From positions 1 to 9,107 of the forward strand of contig CAMCFM010000135.1 in the NCBI GenBank assembly GCA_945874095.1: a stretch of DNA of 9,107 bases, read 5' to 3'. Source of the DNA: Candidatus Kuenenia stuttgartensis. GTDB lineage: Bacteria > Planctomycetota > Planctomycetia > Isosphaerales > Isosphaeraceae. The translations under genes were made by a program, and so were the position numbers. The notes beneath the pieces are model-generated. The model did no database searches and had not been told where the DNA came from. It saw nothing but the letters and a program-made list of their open reading frames with translations. Below are positions 1 through 4,923 of the stretch, one piece after another (within the stretch, counting starts at the first letter, position 1; each line of letters opens with the position of its first letter).

Positions 1-1221
1 CGGCCTGTGAAGCTGATCCTGCTGGCCATGATTCTGGGCATTACCGTCGGCCTGCTCTTCGGCACCAGGGCCGTCGTGTTTGGCCCGATTGGTTCGACCA
101 TCATTGGGATGATCAAAACGCTGGCTGGTCCGCTGATCCTGTTCGCCGTGCTTGAGGCGTTTCTGAAAACCGAAATGACCTGGAAGCAGGCCTGGCGGAT
201 GATCTCTGTCGCCGCCATCAATGGGGCCTGTGCCGTCGTCATCGGCCTGACTCTGGCGAACGTGATTCAGCCTGGGGTGGGCTGGAAGCCGTCAGCCGAT
301 TTGAAATCAGCGGCATCGACGACAATCAAACCGGCCAGTCGCAAGATTGAGCCTTTGAAAGAGATTCTCGGATATGTGCCACAGAACATCGTTCAGCCTT
401 TCCTTGATAATCAGGTGATTTCAATTGTGCTTTTGGCCGTATTGATTGGGGCTGCATTAAGGCGGGTGCAGCAGTTTCAGATCCATCAGGGGCGAACCGA
501 TTATGTGGCTGTGGAGCACGCTGTGGTGACTGGCTTTGAAGTGATTCAGCAGATCATGCGCTGGGTGGTGGCACTGGTTCCTTTGGCAGTATTCAGCGTG
601 GTGGCCAAAGCTGTGGGCGAAGGCGGGCTGGCCAAGCTGGCCTTGCTGGGGCCTTATGTGCTGGTGGTGACGGGCGGGCTGGCGATCCAGATTTTGGTGG
701 TCTATCAAAGCTGGATATTTTGGGGCACCCGATATTCTTTGAAGCAGTTCTGGGCAGCTGCCCGGCATCCAGTCACAGTGGCGATGGGCACATCGAGCAG
801 CCTGGCGACCATGCGCGACACCTTGATTGCACTTGAGCAAAAGCTGGGTGTGAGCAAGTCGGCGGCGCGGTTGGCGGCGTGCGTCGGGACGAATTTAAAT
901 AACGATGGGATTTTACTCTACGAAGCCATGGCCGTTTTATTCGTGGCCCAGTATGAGGGGATTCACATGACATTGGGCCAGCAGGCCTTGGCAGCACTGA
1001 GTTGCATTATTGCCGGTATTGGGATTGGCGGAGTGCCTGACGCAGGCTTGATCAGCCTGACGATCGTTTTGGCCACGGTGGGTCTGCCTCAGGAAATTGT
1101 GCCTCTATTGATGGCTGTCGACTGGCTGCTTTCACGATGCCGGGCCATGACCAATGTGATTAGCGATATGGCCCTGGCGGCGACAATTGACGGGAAATTG
1201 GGGCAGGAGGGTTCTGGCTGA
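1..1221 (+). CDS. Dicarboxylate/amino-acid:cation symporter (DAACS/SLC1 family), 5' partial
   Basis: Secondary transporter of the inner membrane that couples uptake of a dicarboxylate or acidic amino acid to Na+ or H+. The reading frame is open from base 1; the first usable start is GTG at 7, but the protein already begins inside the first membrane helix, so the true start is probably just left of the window. Numbering from base 7, the family landmarks are present in order: the serine-rich HP1 loop GTSSSLATM (261-269), the unwound TM7 motif NLNNDG (296-301), the HP2 loop GIGIGGVPDAGLI (337-349), and TM8 with D372, R379, N383 and D387. At the position of the archaeal GltPh residue that binds the substrate amino group (D394) there is Ser376, followed by R379-A380, as I recall it from DctA-type C4-dicarboxylate carriers. 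A non-amino dicarboxylate is therefore likelier than glutamate; this is inference. The last codons lie in the 91-bp repeat that recurs at 2003-2093. Confidence 0.9.
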   Translation, partial: RPVKLILLAMILGITVGLLFGTRAVVFGPIGSTIIGMIKTLAGPLILFAVLEAFLKTEMTWKQAWRMISVAAINGACAVVIGLTLANVIQPGVGWKPSADLKSAASTTIKPASRKIEPLKEILGYVPQNIVQPFLDNQVISIVLLAVLIGAALRRVQQFQIHQGRTDYVAVEHAVVTGFEVIQQIMRWVVALVPLAVFSVVAKAVGEGGLAKLALLGPYVLVVTGGLAIQILVVYQSWIFWGTRYSLKQFWAAARHPVTVAMGTSSSLATMRDTLIALEQKLGVSKSAARLAACVGTNLNNDGILLYEAMAVLFVAQYEGIHMTLGQQALAALSCIIAGIGIGGVPDAGLISLTIVLATVGLPQEIVPLLMAVDWLLSRCRAMTNVISDMALAATIDGKLGQEGSG

Positions 1222-1248
1222 GATTTGAAGCGGTTTCACGTGGAACGG
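1158..1248. repeat. 91-bp imperfect direct repeat, copy 1 (symporter 3' end)
   Basis: This stretch contains the last codons and stop of the symporter gene plus 27 bp beyond. It matches 2003-2093 without gaps at a constant offset of 845 bp. I count seven mismatches (at 1163, 1166, 1167, 1171, 1185, 1200 and 1222), about 92% identity. The longest identical run is 26 bp, from 1223 to 1248, and the similarity stops abruptly at 1249. The two copies bracket the toxin-antitoxin operon. Confidence 0.9.
1233..1246. promoter_or_regulatory. parS-like palindrome, copy 1
   Basis: GTTTCACGTGGAAC differs at one position from the perfect palindrome GTTTCACGTGAAAC, the core of the widely conserved ParB centromere site parS. 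Each half (GTTTCAC and GTTCCAC) is a known kind of half-site. It lies 11 bp after the symporter stop, inside the direct repeat. A second CACGTG follows at 1251-1256 in this copy only. ParB binding is inferred from sequence similarity alone. Confidence 0.4.
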
Positions 1249-1359
1249 GGCACGTGATTGATGAACCGGGATGAGATATCCAAACTTGTCGCATCGGCCA
1301 TGCTTTTAAGAGTTATGGCGTATAGATGTAAAATCACAGGCGATGATTCTGCACAATTG

Positions 1360-1387
1360 TTGCGGCGATCTATTCCCGATCTATGAT
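1360..1387 (+). promoter_or_regulatory. Putative promoter and operator of the yefM-yoeB operon
   Basis: A -10-like TATGAT lies at 1382-1387, with a weak -35-like TTGCGG at 1360-1365 (16-bp spacer). Two direct copies of CGATCTAT (1366-1373 and 1377-1384) are 11 bp apart, about one helical turn, and the second overlaps the -10. A palindrome ACAATTGT is at 1353-1360. YefM-family antitoxins repress their own promoter, so these repeats are plausible operator half-sites. They do not match the TGTACA core that I recall for the E. coli operator. Confidence 0.4.
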
Positions 1388-1399
1388 AAAATGACCATC

Positions 1400-1404
1400 A
1401 GGAG
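1400..1404 (+). promoter_or_regulatory. Ribosome binding site of yefM
   Basis: AGGAG nine bases before ATG 1414 supports that start (protein MNMISIDEF) over the in-frame ATG at 1420. Confidence 0.7.
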
Positions 1405-1413
1405 AATCTAGAA

Positions 1414-1671
1414 ATGAACATGATTTCGATTGACGAATTTCAGAAACGGGTTCCGACCACCATCCGGAAGGTCTGTCAGGATCATGATCCGGTTCTGATT
1501 GGCGATGCGGATTCCGGACAGGCCGTGCTGATCTCGCTGGAAGACTACCAGGCCTTGGAAGAAACAGCCTACCTGTTAGAGAGTCCTGCCAACGCCCGTC
1601 GTTTGTTCAATGCGATTGATAGTCTGGAGTCGGGACATGGAATTGAAGTGGACCCAAATCAACTCCAATGA
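1414..1671 (+). CDS. yefM: Antitoxin YefM, Phd/YefM family (type II toxin-antitoxin)
   Basis: Labile antitoxin that binds and neutralises the YoeB RNase encoded next to it and, with the toxin as co-repressor, shuts down its own promoter. The 85-residue product closely resembles E. coli YefM. The N-terminal Phd-like DNA-binding fold covers about residues 1-50, with AVLISLEDYQALEETAYLL (37-55) near-identical to the E. coli protein. The C-terminal toxin-wrapping segment SPANARRL..AIDSLESGHG spans 57-76. The ATG at 1414 is chosen for its AGGAG at nine bases. Its TGA stop overlaps the toxin's ATG in the tetranucleotide ATGA (1668-1671), the usual arrangement for translational coupling. The operon is on the strand opposite to all genes to its right and sits between two copies of a 91-bp repeat, which suggests acquisition as a unit. 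Confidence 0.95.
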   Translation: MNMISIDEFQKRVPTTIRKVCQDHDPVLIGDADSGQAVLISLEDYQALEETAYLLESPANARRLFNAIDSLESGHGIEVDPNQLQ

Positions 1672-1928
1672 AAATCATTTTTTCGGAACAAGCCTGGGAG
1701 GATTATCTTTATTGGCAGGCCAACGATCTGAGATGTCTTGAGAGAATTCATCTGATCCTAAAGGAAGTCTGCAGAACTCCATTTCAAGGCATCGGTAAGC
1801 CTGAGGCTTTGAAACATGTCTTGAAAGGCTATTGGTCAAGTAGAATCAACAGCGAACATCGTTTTGTTTATCGAATCATGGATGGTTCATTATTCATCGC
1901 ACAAATGAGATACCATTACGAGAAATAA
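1668..1928 (+). CDS. yoeB: Toxin YoeB, ribosome-dependent mRNA interferase (RelE superfamily)
   Basis: Endoribonuclease that cuts mRNA in the ribosomal A site and stops translation when not bound by YefM. The 86-residue protein aligns with E. coli YoeB (84 residues) without gaps up to Y84. The catalytic residues known from E. coli YoeB are at the same positions: Glu46, Arg65, His83 and Tyr84, with Arg59 also kept. Characteristic blocks include DYLYWQ (12-17), RTPFQGIGKPE (36-46), LKH (48-50) and EHRFVY (63-68). The toxin therefore looks active. Two residues (Glu-Lys) follow the normally terminal RYHY; since the C-terminus lies near the active site, this small extension is a minor oddity. No strong ribosome binding site precedes the ATG, consistent with translation coupled to yefM through the 4-base overlap. 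Confidence 0.95.
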   Translation: MKIIFSEQAWEDYLYWQANDLRCLERIHLILKEVCRTPFQGIGKPEALKHVLKGYWSSRINSEHRFVYRIMDGSLFIAQMRYHYEK

Positions 1929-2002
1929 ATACGCGAGAGCAATAACAACCCCACTCTATTCGCACCAGTGATGCCGCCCACCCAGCCCCGTGATATCCAA
2001 CA

Positions 2003-2093
2003 GATTATCGCCATGACCCTGGCGGCGACGATTGACGGGAAATTCGGGCAGGAGGGTTCTGGCTGATATTTGAAGCGGTTTCACGTGGAACGG
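2003..2093. repeat. 91-bp imperfect direct repeat, copy 2 (orphan symporter tail)
   Basis: Second copy of the sequence at 1158-1248, 845 bp downstream and in the same orientation. It reproduces the last codons of the symporter, its stop (TGA 2064-2066) and the parS-like palindrome, but has no gene in front of it. Upstream of 2003 the similarity to the symporter gene fades quickly. Copy 2 is therefore a detached gene tail, the pattern left by partial duplication or by integration at a gene's 3' end. Confidence 0.9.
2078..2091. promoter_or_regulatory. parS-like palindrome, copy 2
   Basis: Same 14-mer GTTTCACGTGGAAC as at 1233-1246, in the second repeat copy. It is preserved exactly although the repeats have diverged elsewhere. 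Because it lies in the longest identical run of the repeat, its preservation is only suggestive. Confidence 0.4.
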
Positions 2094-2231
2094 TCGATTG
2101 AAATCGATTGATCTCATGGTGGTTATCCTGGCCGTTTTTCATAACAAGAAAGCACCTTAAAATTGGCAGTCACGAAGATAGTAAAAATCATTCATGTCTT
2201 CTAAAGGTCGTAGCCAACCGGATGTTTTGAT

Positions 2232-3175
2232 TCAATAATCATCTGCCGAGATGACCTCTCCGCCATTGAGTGTGCCGATGGCTCGCCAAATGTTGGCTTG
2301 GATGGTTTGTTTGACGAATTGGACGTGGCCGTCGGCGAAGAGGGCGTTGACGCCGCCAGAGTGGAGGCTGGTGGCTGTGACTGAACTGGCTATTGAAGAA
2401 ATTGTGCTGTAAACAAAATTGCAGCTTGGTTGATTGGGCGGCATAACATGGTTGTATAAAGTCTGGTGGCGTTGGCCAAACATCCAGATTTCCCCTTTAT
2501 TCATACCGAAGTTGGGAGTAAAAAAATCAAATTGCGACATCTGGACGTAAAAAGTTCAAAATCATTCGTTCCTCCCCAAAGTTTTACTGACGGGGAATAG
2601 ACCGTTCTTAGTCGATGCTCTACGTTTTTGCTGCTCACAAGCATCTCAGATACGGCTACAGTGCCTGAAAGTCCATCGGTTGCAGATTGTGGACCAATAG
2701 GTTTGTCGCCAAAAATACCATTAGGATGTACGATGATTCGTTCATCACCAATGTTGCCCACATAGTTGGTCTTGTTTGGAGAGATCAAATCGCCTGATAT
2801 AAATAAAGCTGCAATTGGGTCGGATGGGCATTGAAGTGTTGAAATTTTAGACCGACCGACTGTGCTGTTTGCAAACGATTCGATAATCGAGATATTGTTG
2901 AAGTTGATTTGATCATAAGCGTTCTTTTGCTCCATATAGGGCATTAACAATATGTGAAATGAGAATTGAGTATTACCGGAAATTCCTGGAGGAAAACGAT
3001 TGTAATCTAAAACATATTGATTCAAACCAATACCATATTGTTTCAGATTATTGACACAGACCATCCTTCTCGAATTTTCTCTCGCGTATTGAACTGCTGG
3101 CAAAACAAGGGCGATCAATATACCAACGATGAAAATAACAACCAATATTTCGACCAATGTGAATCCTTTACGCAT
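2232..3175 (-). pseudogene. DUF1559 prepilin-like protein, interrupted by a -1 frameshift
   Basis: Planctomycete-type DUF1559 protein, a family with a type IV pilin-like leader and otherwise unknown function. Translation most likely starts at ATG 3175 (MRKGFTLVEILVVI), preceded by GAGG six bases upstream; ATG 3187 is an alternative. The short leader ends in Gly before Phe-Thr-Leu-Val-Glu, a prepilin peptidase site, followed by a hydrophobic helix and then NLKQYGIGLNQY, FPPG, LMPYMEQ, CPSDP, NYVGNIG and NGIFG, all typical of the family. The first frame runs to a stop at 2501-2503. The rest of the domain (YNHVMPPNQPSC, GGVNALFADGHVQFV, WRAIGTLNGGEV, stop at 2232) is in the -1 frame. The frames join at seven T on the coding strand (2526-2520) within T_TTT_TTA, where one extra T would restore a protein of about 315 residues. 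It may be a pseudogene, a sequencing error or a frameshifted gene. It is visibly more AT-rich than the fab genes. Confidence 0.85.
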
Positions 3176-3181
3176 TTTGAA

Positions 3182-3185
3182 CCTC
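3182..3185 (-). promoter_or_regulatory. Ribosome binding site supporting start 3175 of the DUF1559 gene
   Basis: GAGG on the minus strand, six bases before ATG 3175. It favours the short-leader start MRKGF over ATG 3187, which lacks a clear site, and over longer N-terminal extensions that would put about 30 residues before the prepilin motif. Confidence 0.6.
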
Positions 3186-3322
3186 ATAACTTTCGTACCG
3201 GGTGCCCGTTCAAAGCTGTTCCGCCAGAATGACGGACCCTTAGTAGAACAAGACCCAATCACATTGCAATAGCTGACCGGCTATTTTTATAAAATATCTG
3301 AAAACCACGAAAAAAACTGAAA

Positions 3323-3395
3323 TGACCCCAACGGGATTCGAACCCGTGCTGCCGCCGTGAAAGGGCGGTGTCCTGGACCACTAGACGATGGGGCC
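3323..3395 (-). tRNA. tRNA-Glu (anticodon UUC), second in transcription order
   Basis: 73-nt cloverleaf on the minus strand. The acceptor 5' strand GGCCCCA pairs with TGGGGTC, followed by discriminator A. The anticodon stem CCGCC/GGCGG encloses the loop CTTTCAC, giving anticodon TTC. The T arm has GGTTCGAATCC. The 3' CCA is not encoded and must be added by CCA-adding enzyme. It differs from the copy at 3452-3524 by one base in the D arm (C here, T there). A terminator lies immediately upstream and I see no promoter of its own, so expression may depend on readthrough. Confidence 0.95.
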
Positions 3396-3412
3396 GTAGA
3401 TCACTTGCACCG

Positions 3413-3443
3413 AAAAAACAACCGGCCTTTTTCAGGCCGGTTG
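3413..3443 (-). terminator. Rho-independent terminator between the two tRNA-Glu genes
   Basis: On the minus strand a 9-bp perfect GC-rich stem (CAACCGGCC at 3443-3435 with GGCCGGTTG at 3427-3419, 7-nt loop) is followed at once by six T (3418-3413). This is a classical intrinsic terminator for the tRNA at 3452-3524. It ends 18 bases before the next tRNA gene begins. Confidence 0.85.
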
Positions 3444-3451
3444 CATTTGAA

Positions 3452-3524
3452 TGACCCCAACGGGATTCGAACCCGTGCTGCCGCCGTGAAAGGGCGGTGT
3501 CCTAGACCACTAGACGATGGGGCC
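3452..3524 (-). tRNA. tRNA-Glu (anticodon UUC), first in transcription order
   Basis: 73-nt cloverleaf on the minus strand with anticodon TTC in the loop CTTTCAC and no encoded CCA. It is identical to the copy at 3323-3395 except for one D-arm base. A good sigma70-type promoter lies just upstream (3538-3566) and an intrinsic terminator just downstream, so this copy looks like a complete transcription unit. tRNA-Glu supplies translation and, if the organism uses the C5 route, tetrapyrrole synthesis. Confidence 0.95.
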
Positions 3525-3537
3525 GTCTACAGGATCT

Positions 3538-3566
3538 ATCTTACTTGAGACAGGCGTCTGTGTCAA
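3538..3566 (-). promoter_or_regulatory. Sigma70-type promoter of the tRNA-Glu genes
   Basis: On the minus strand a perfect -35 TTGACA (3566-3561), a 17-bp spacer and a -10 TAAGAT (3543-3538, four of six consensus bases) lie 13 bases before the tRNA at 3524. Box quality, spacing and position together make this the best promoter in the window. Confidence 0.75.
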
Positions 3567-3619
3567 GGAAGAGCCAAGGAAATTTCATTGAATACCGCTA
3601 TTTCCCTCTAATTTCCGCC

Positions 3620-4822
3620 TCAATATGTCGGCAGATTTTTGTCCACATCGTTGATCCAGGCCAAAATTCCGCCCGTCAGATTATGAAGGTTCTTGAAACC
3701 GGCGGATTGCAGAATTTCAATCGCTTTCTGACTCCGCATGCCGCTCTTGCAATGCACCACAATCTCGTCGCCTGTGTTCAACTCGCCCAGCCGCTTCGGA
3801 AGCTCTGGAAGTGGGATTACCACTGAACCCTGAATTCGGCAAATCTCAATTTCAGCTGGATTACGAACATCCAGAATCACCAGTTTGTCGCCTTGGGCGA
3901 CACGTGCCTGAAGGGTCTTTGATTCCATCTCTCGCACGGCCTGAGTCTCCTCTGTCTTGGTATGCGAACCCGTCAGGTTGCCGCCTGAACAGAATGCTTC
4001 GTAGTCGATCAACGCAGTGATGGTCTTGTTCGGCCCACAGATCGGGCACTTCGGATTCTTGCGAACCTTCATCTCACGGAACGACATGTCCAGAGCGTCG
4101 TAAAGCATCAAACGGCCCTGAAGCGTACGGCCCCGGCCCAGAATAATCTTGACCGTCTCTGTGGCCTGAATCACTCCAATCACGCCTGGAAGGATTCCCA
4201 AAACTCCGCCTTCAGCGCAGTTCGGAACCAATTCAGCTGGCGGTGGTTCTGGATAGAGACAGCGGTAGCATGGCCCATAAGGTGGGAAAAAGACCGTCGC
4301 CTGACCGTCGAACCGGAAGATGCTGCCATAAACGTTCGGCTTGTTCAGCAAAACGCAGGCATCGTTCACCAGATACCGTGTGGCGAAGTTGTCCGTACCG
4401 TCCACGATCACGTCGTATTCAGCGAACAGCTGCAGGGCGTTTTCGGACGTGATTCTGTCCGTGATCTGAACCACATTCAGGTCGGGGTTGAGGGCGACCA
4501 GCTTCTCGGAGGCACTCAGGACTTTGGGTCGGCCGATGTCTTTGGTGGAGTGGAGAATCTGGCGCTGAAGGTTGGATTCGTCGACGGTGTCGAAGTCCAC
4601 CAGGCCGATCGTTCCGATGCCGGCTGCTGCCAGATAAAACGCCAGAGGGCTGCCGAGACCGCCGGTCCCAACGCAGAGCACCTTTGAGGCTTTGAGTCGT
4701 TTCTGACCTTCAACGCCGACTTCCGGCATGATCAGGTGACGCGAGTAACGCTTGATTTCGTTGGGGGTCAGGCTGACACTATCGACACGGCTTCCCAGGA
4801 TGTCCACAGCAGGCGTCGTCAT
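3620..4822 (-). CDS. moeB: MoeB/ThiF-type adenylyltransferase fused to a rhodanese sulfurtransferase domain
   Basis: E1-like enzyme that adenylates the C-terminal glycine of a small sulfur carrier (MoaD, ThiS or similar); the fused rhodanese can then deliver sulfur to make the thiocarboxylate. The ATG at 4822 (400 residues) is chosen because AGGAA lies eight bases upstream; the frame extends six codons to a TTG at 4840. In order: RYSRHLIMPEVG (25-36), the nucleotide loop GTGGLGS (52-58), DGTDN (141-145), a zinc site CYRC (185-188) with CPIC (259-262), and Cys202 in NCAEGGVLG, aligning with the catalytic cysteine of ThiF/Uba4-type enzymes. The rhodanese domain covers about 302-400, with an intact active loop CKSGMRS (358-364, Cys358). 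This is the MoeZ/MOCS3 architecture, so roles in molybdopterin, thiamine or tRNA thiolation cannot be told apart here. No carrier protein gene is nearby. It lies 101 bp after fabF, with a possible weak terminator between. Confidence 0.92.
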   Translation of the reverse strand: MTTPAVDILGSRVDSVSLTPNEIKRYSRHLIMPEVGVEGQKRLKASKVLCVGTGGLGSPLAFYLAAAGIGTIGLVDFDTVDESNLQRQILHSTKDIGRPKVLSASEKLVALNPDLNVVQITDRITSENALQLFAEYDVIVDGTDNFATRYLVNDACVLLNKPNVYGSIFRFDGQATVFFPPYGPCYRCLYPEPPPAELVPNCAEGGVLGILPGVIGVIQATETVKIILGRGRTLQGRLMLYDALDMSFREMKVRKNPKCPICGPNKTITALIDYEAFCSGGNLTGSHTKTEETQAVREMESKTLQARVAQGDKLVILDVRNPAEIEICRIQGSVVIPLPELPKRLGELNTGDEIVVHCKSGMRSQKAIEILQSAGFKNLHNLTGGILAWINDVDKNLPTY

Positions 4823-4840
4823 GCGTGCAATTCCTATCAA

Positions 4841-4867
4841 TAGAGAAAGGTGGGCCGAGACCCACCT
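4841..4867 (-). terminator. Possible weak terminator or processing hairpin between fabF and moeB
   Basis: On the minus strand the 7-bp stem AGGTGGG/CCCACCT (4867-4861 with 4854-4848, 6-nt loop) is followed by TTCTCTA, a broken U-tract. It sits 56 bases after the fabF stop and 18 bases or more before the moeB start. The poor U-tract suggests attenuation or partial termination rather than a clean end to the fab operon. Confidence 0.4.
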
Positions 4868-4923
4868 GATTGATCATTTTCAAAAATGAGGCTGAAACCA
4901 TCGTGGATCAAGATCCAGAGGGA

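Larger units (their letters stand above)
1929..2231. other. Gene-free stretch after the toxin
   Basis: These 303 bases carry no credible gene. They contain the orphan second repeat copy (2003-2093), including a 17-codon in-frame remnant of the symporter C-terminus from ATG 2013 to TGA 2066 that ends in the residues GQEGSG as the real gene does. Just beyond is a short tandem TCGATTGA repeat (2094-2101 and 2104-2111, period 10). The rest, to 2231, is fairly AT-rich and shows nothing I recognise. No clear terminator is visible for either the + strand toxin or the converging - strand DUF1559 gene. Confidence 0.6.

Noticed and set aside
457..840. Open frame of 127 codons on the minus strand inside the symporter gene
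   Set aside because: It lies antisense to a clear membrane transporter, is rich in His, Gln and Arg, and shows no family motif.
2501..2540. ATG at 2540 as the start of a separate small gene
   Set aside because: The sequence after it is the C-terminal half of a DUF1559 domain whose N-terminal half ends just upstream; no ribosome binding site precedes it.
3176..3322. Promoter for the DUF1559 gene in the AT-rich stretch below the tRNA
   Set aside because: TTGCAA and TATAAA-like boxes occur but not with acceptable spacing, so nothing can be supported.
3323..3524. The repeated 73-bp units as a CRISPR-like or mobile repeat
   Set aside because: Both units fold as complete tRNA-Glu genes and there are only two.
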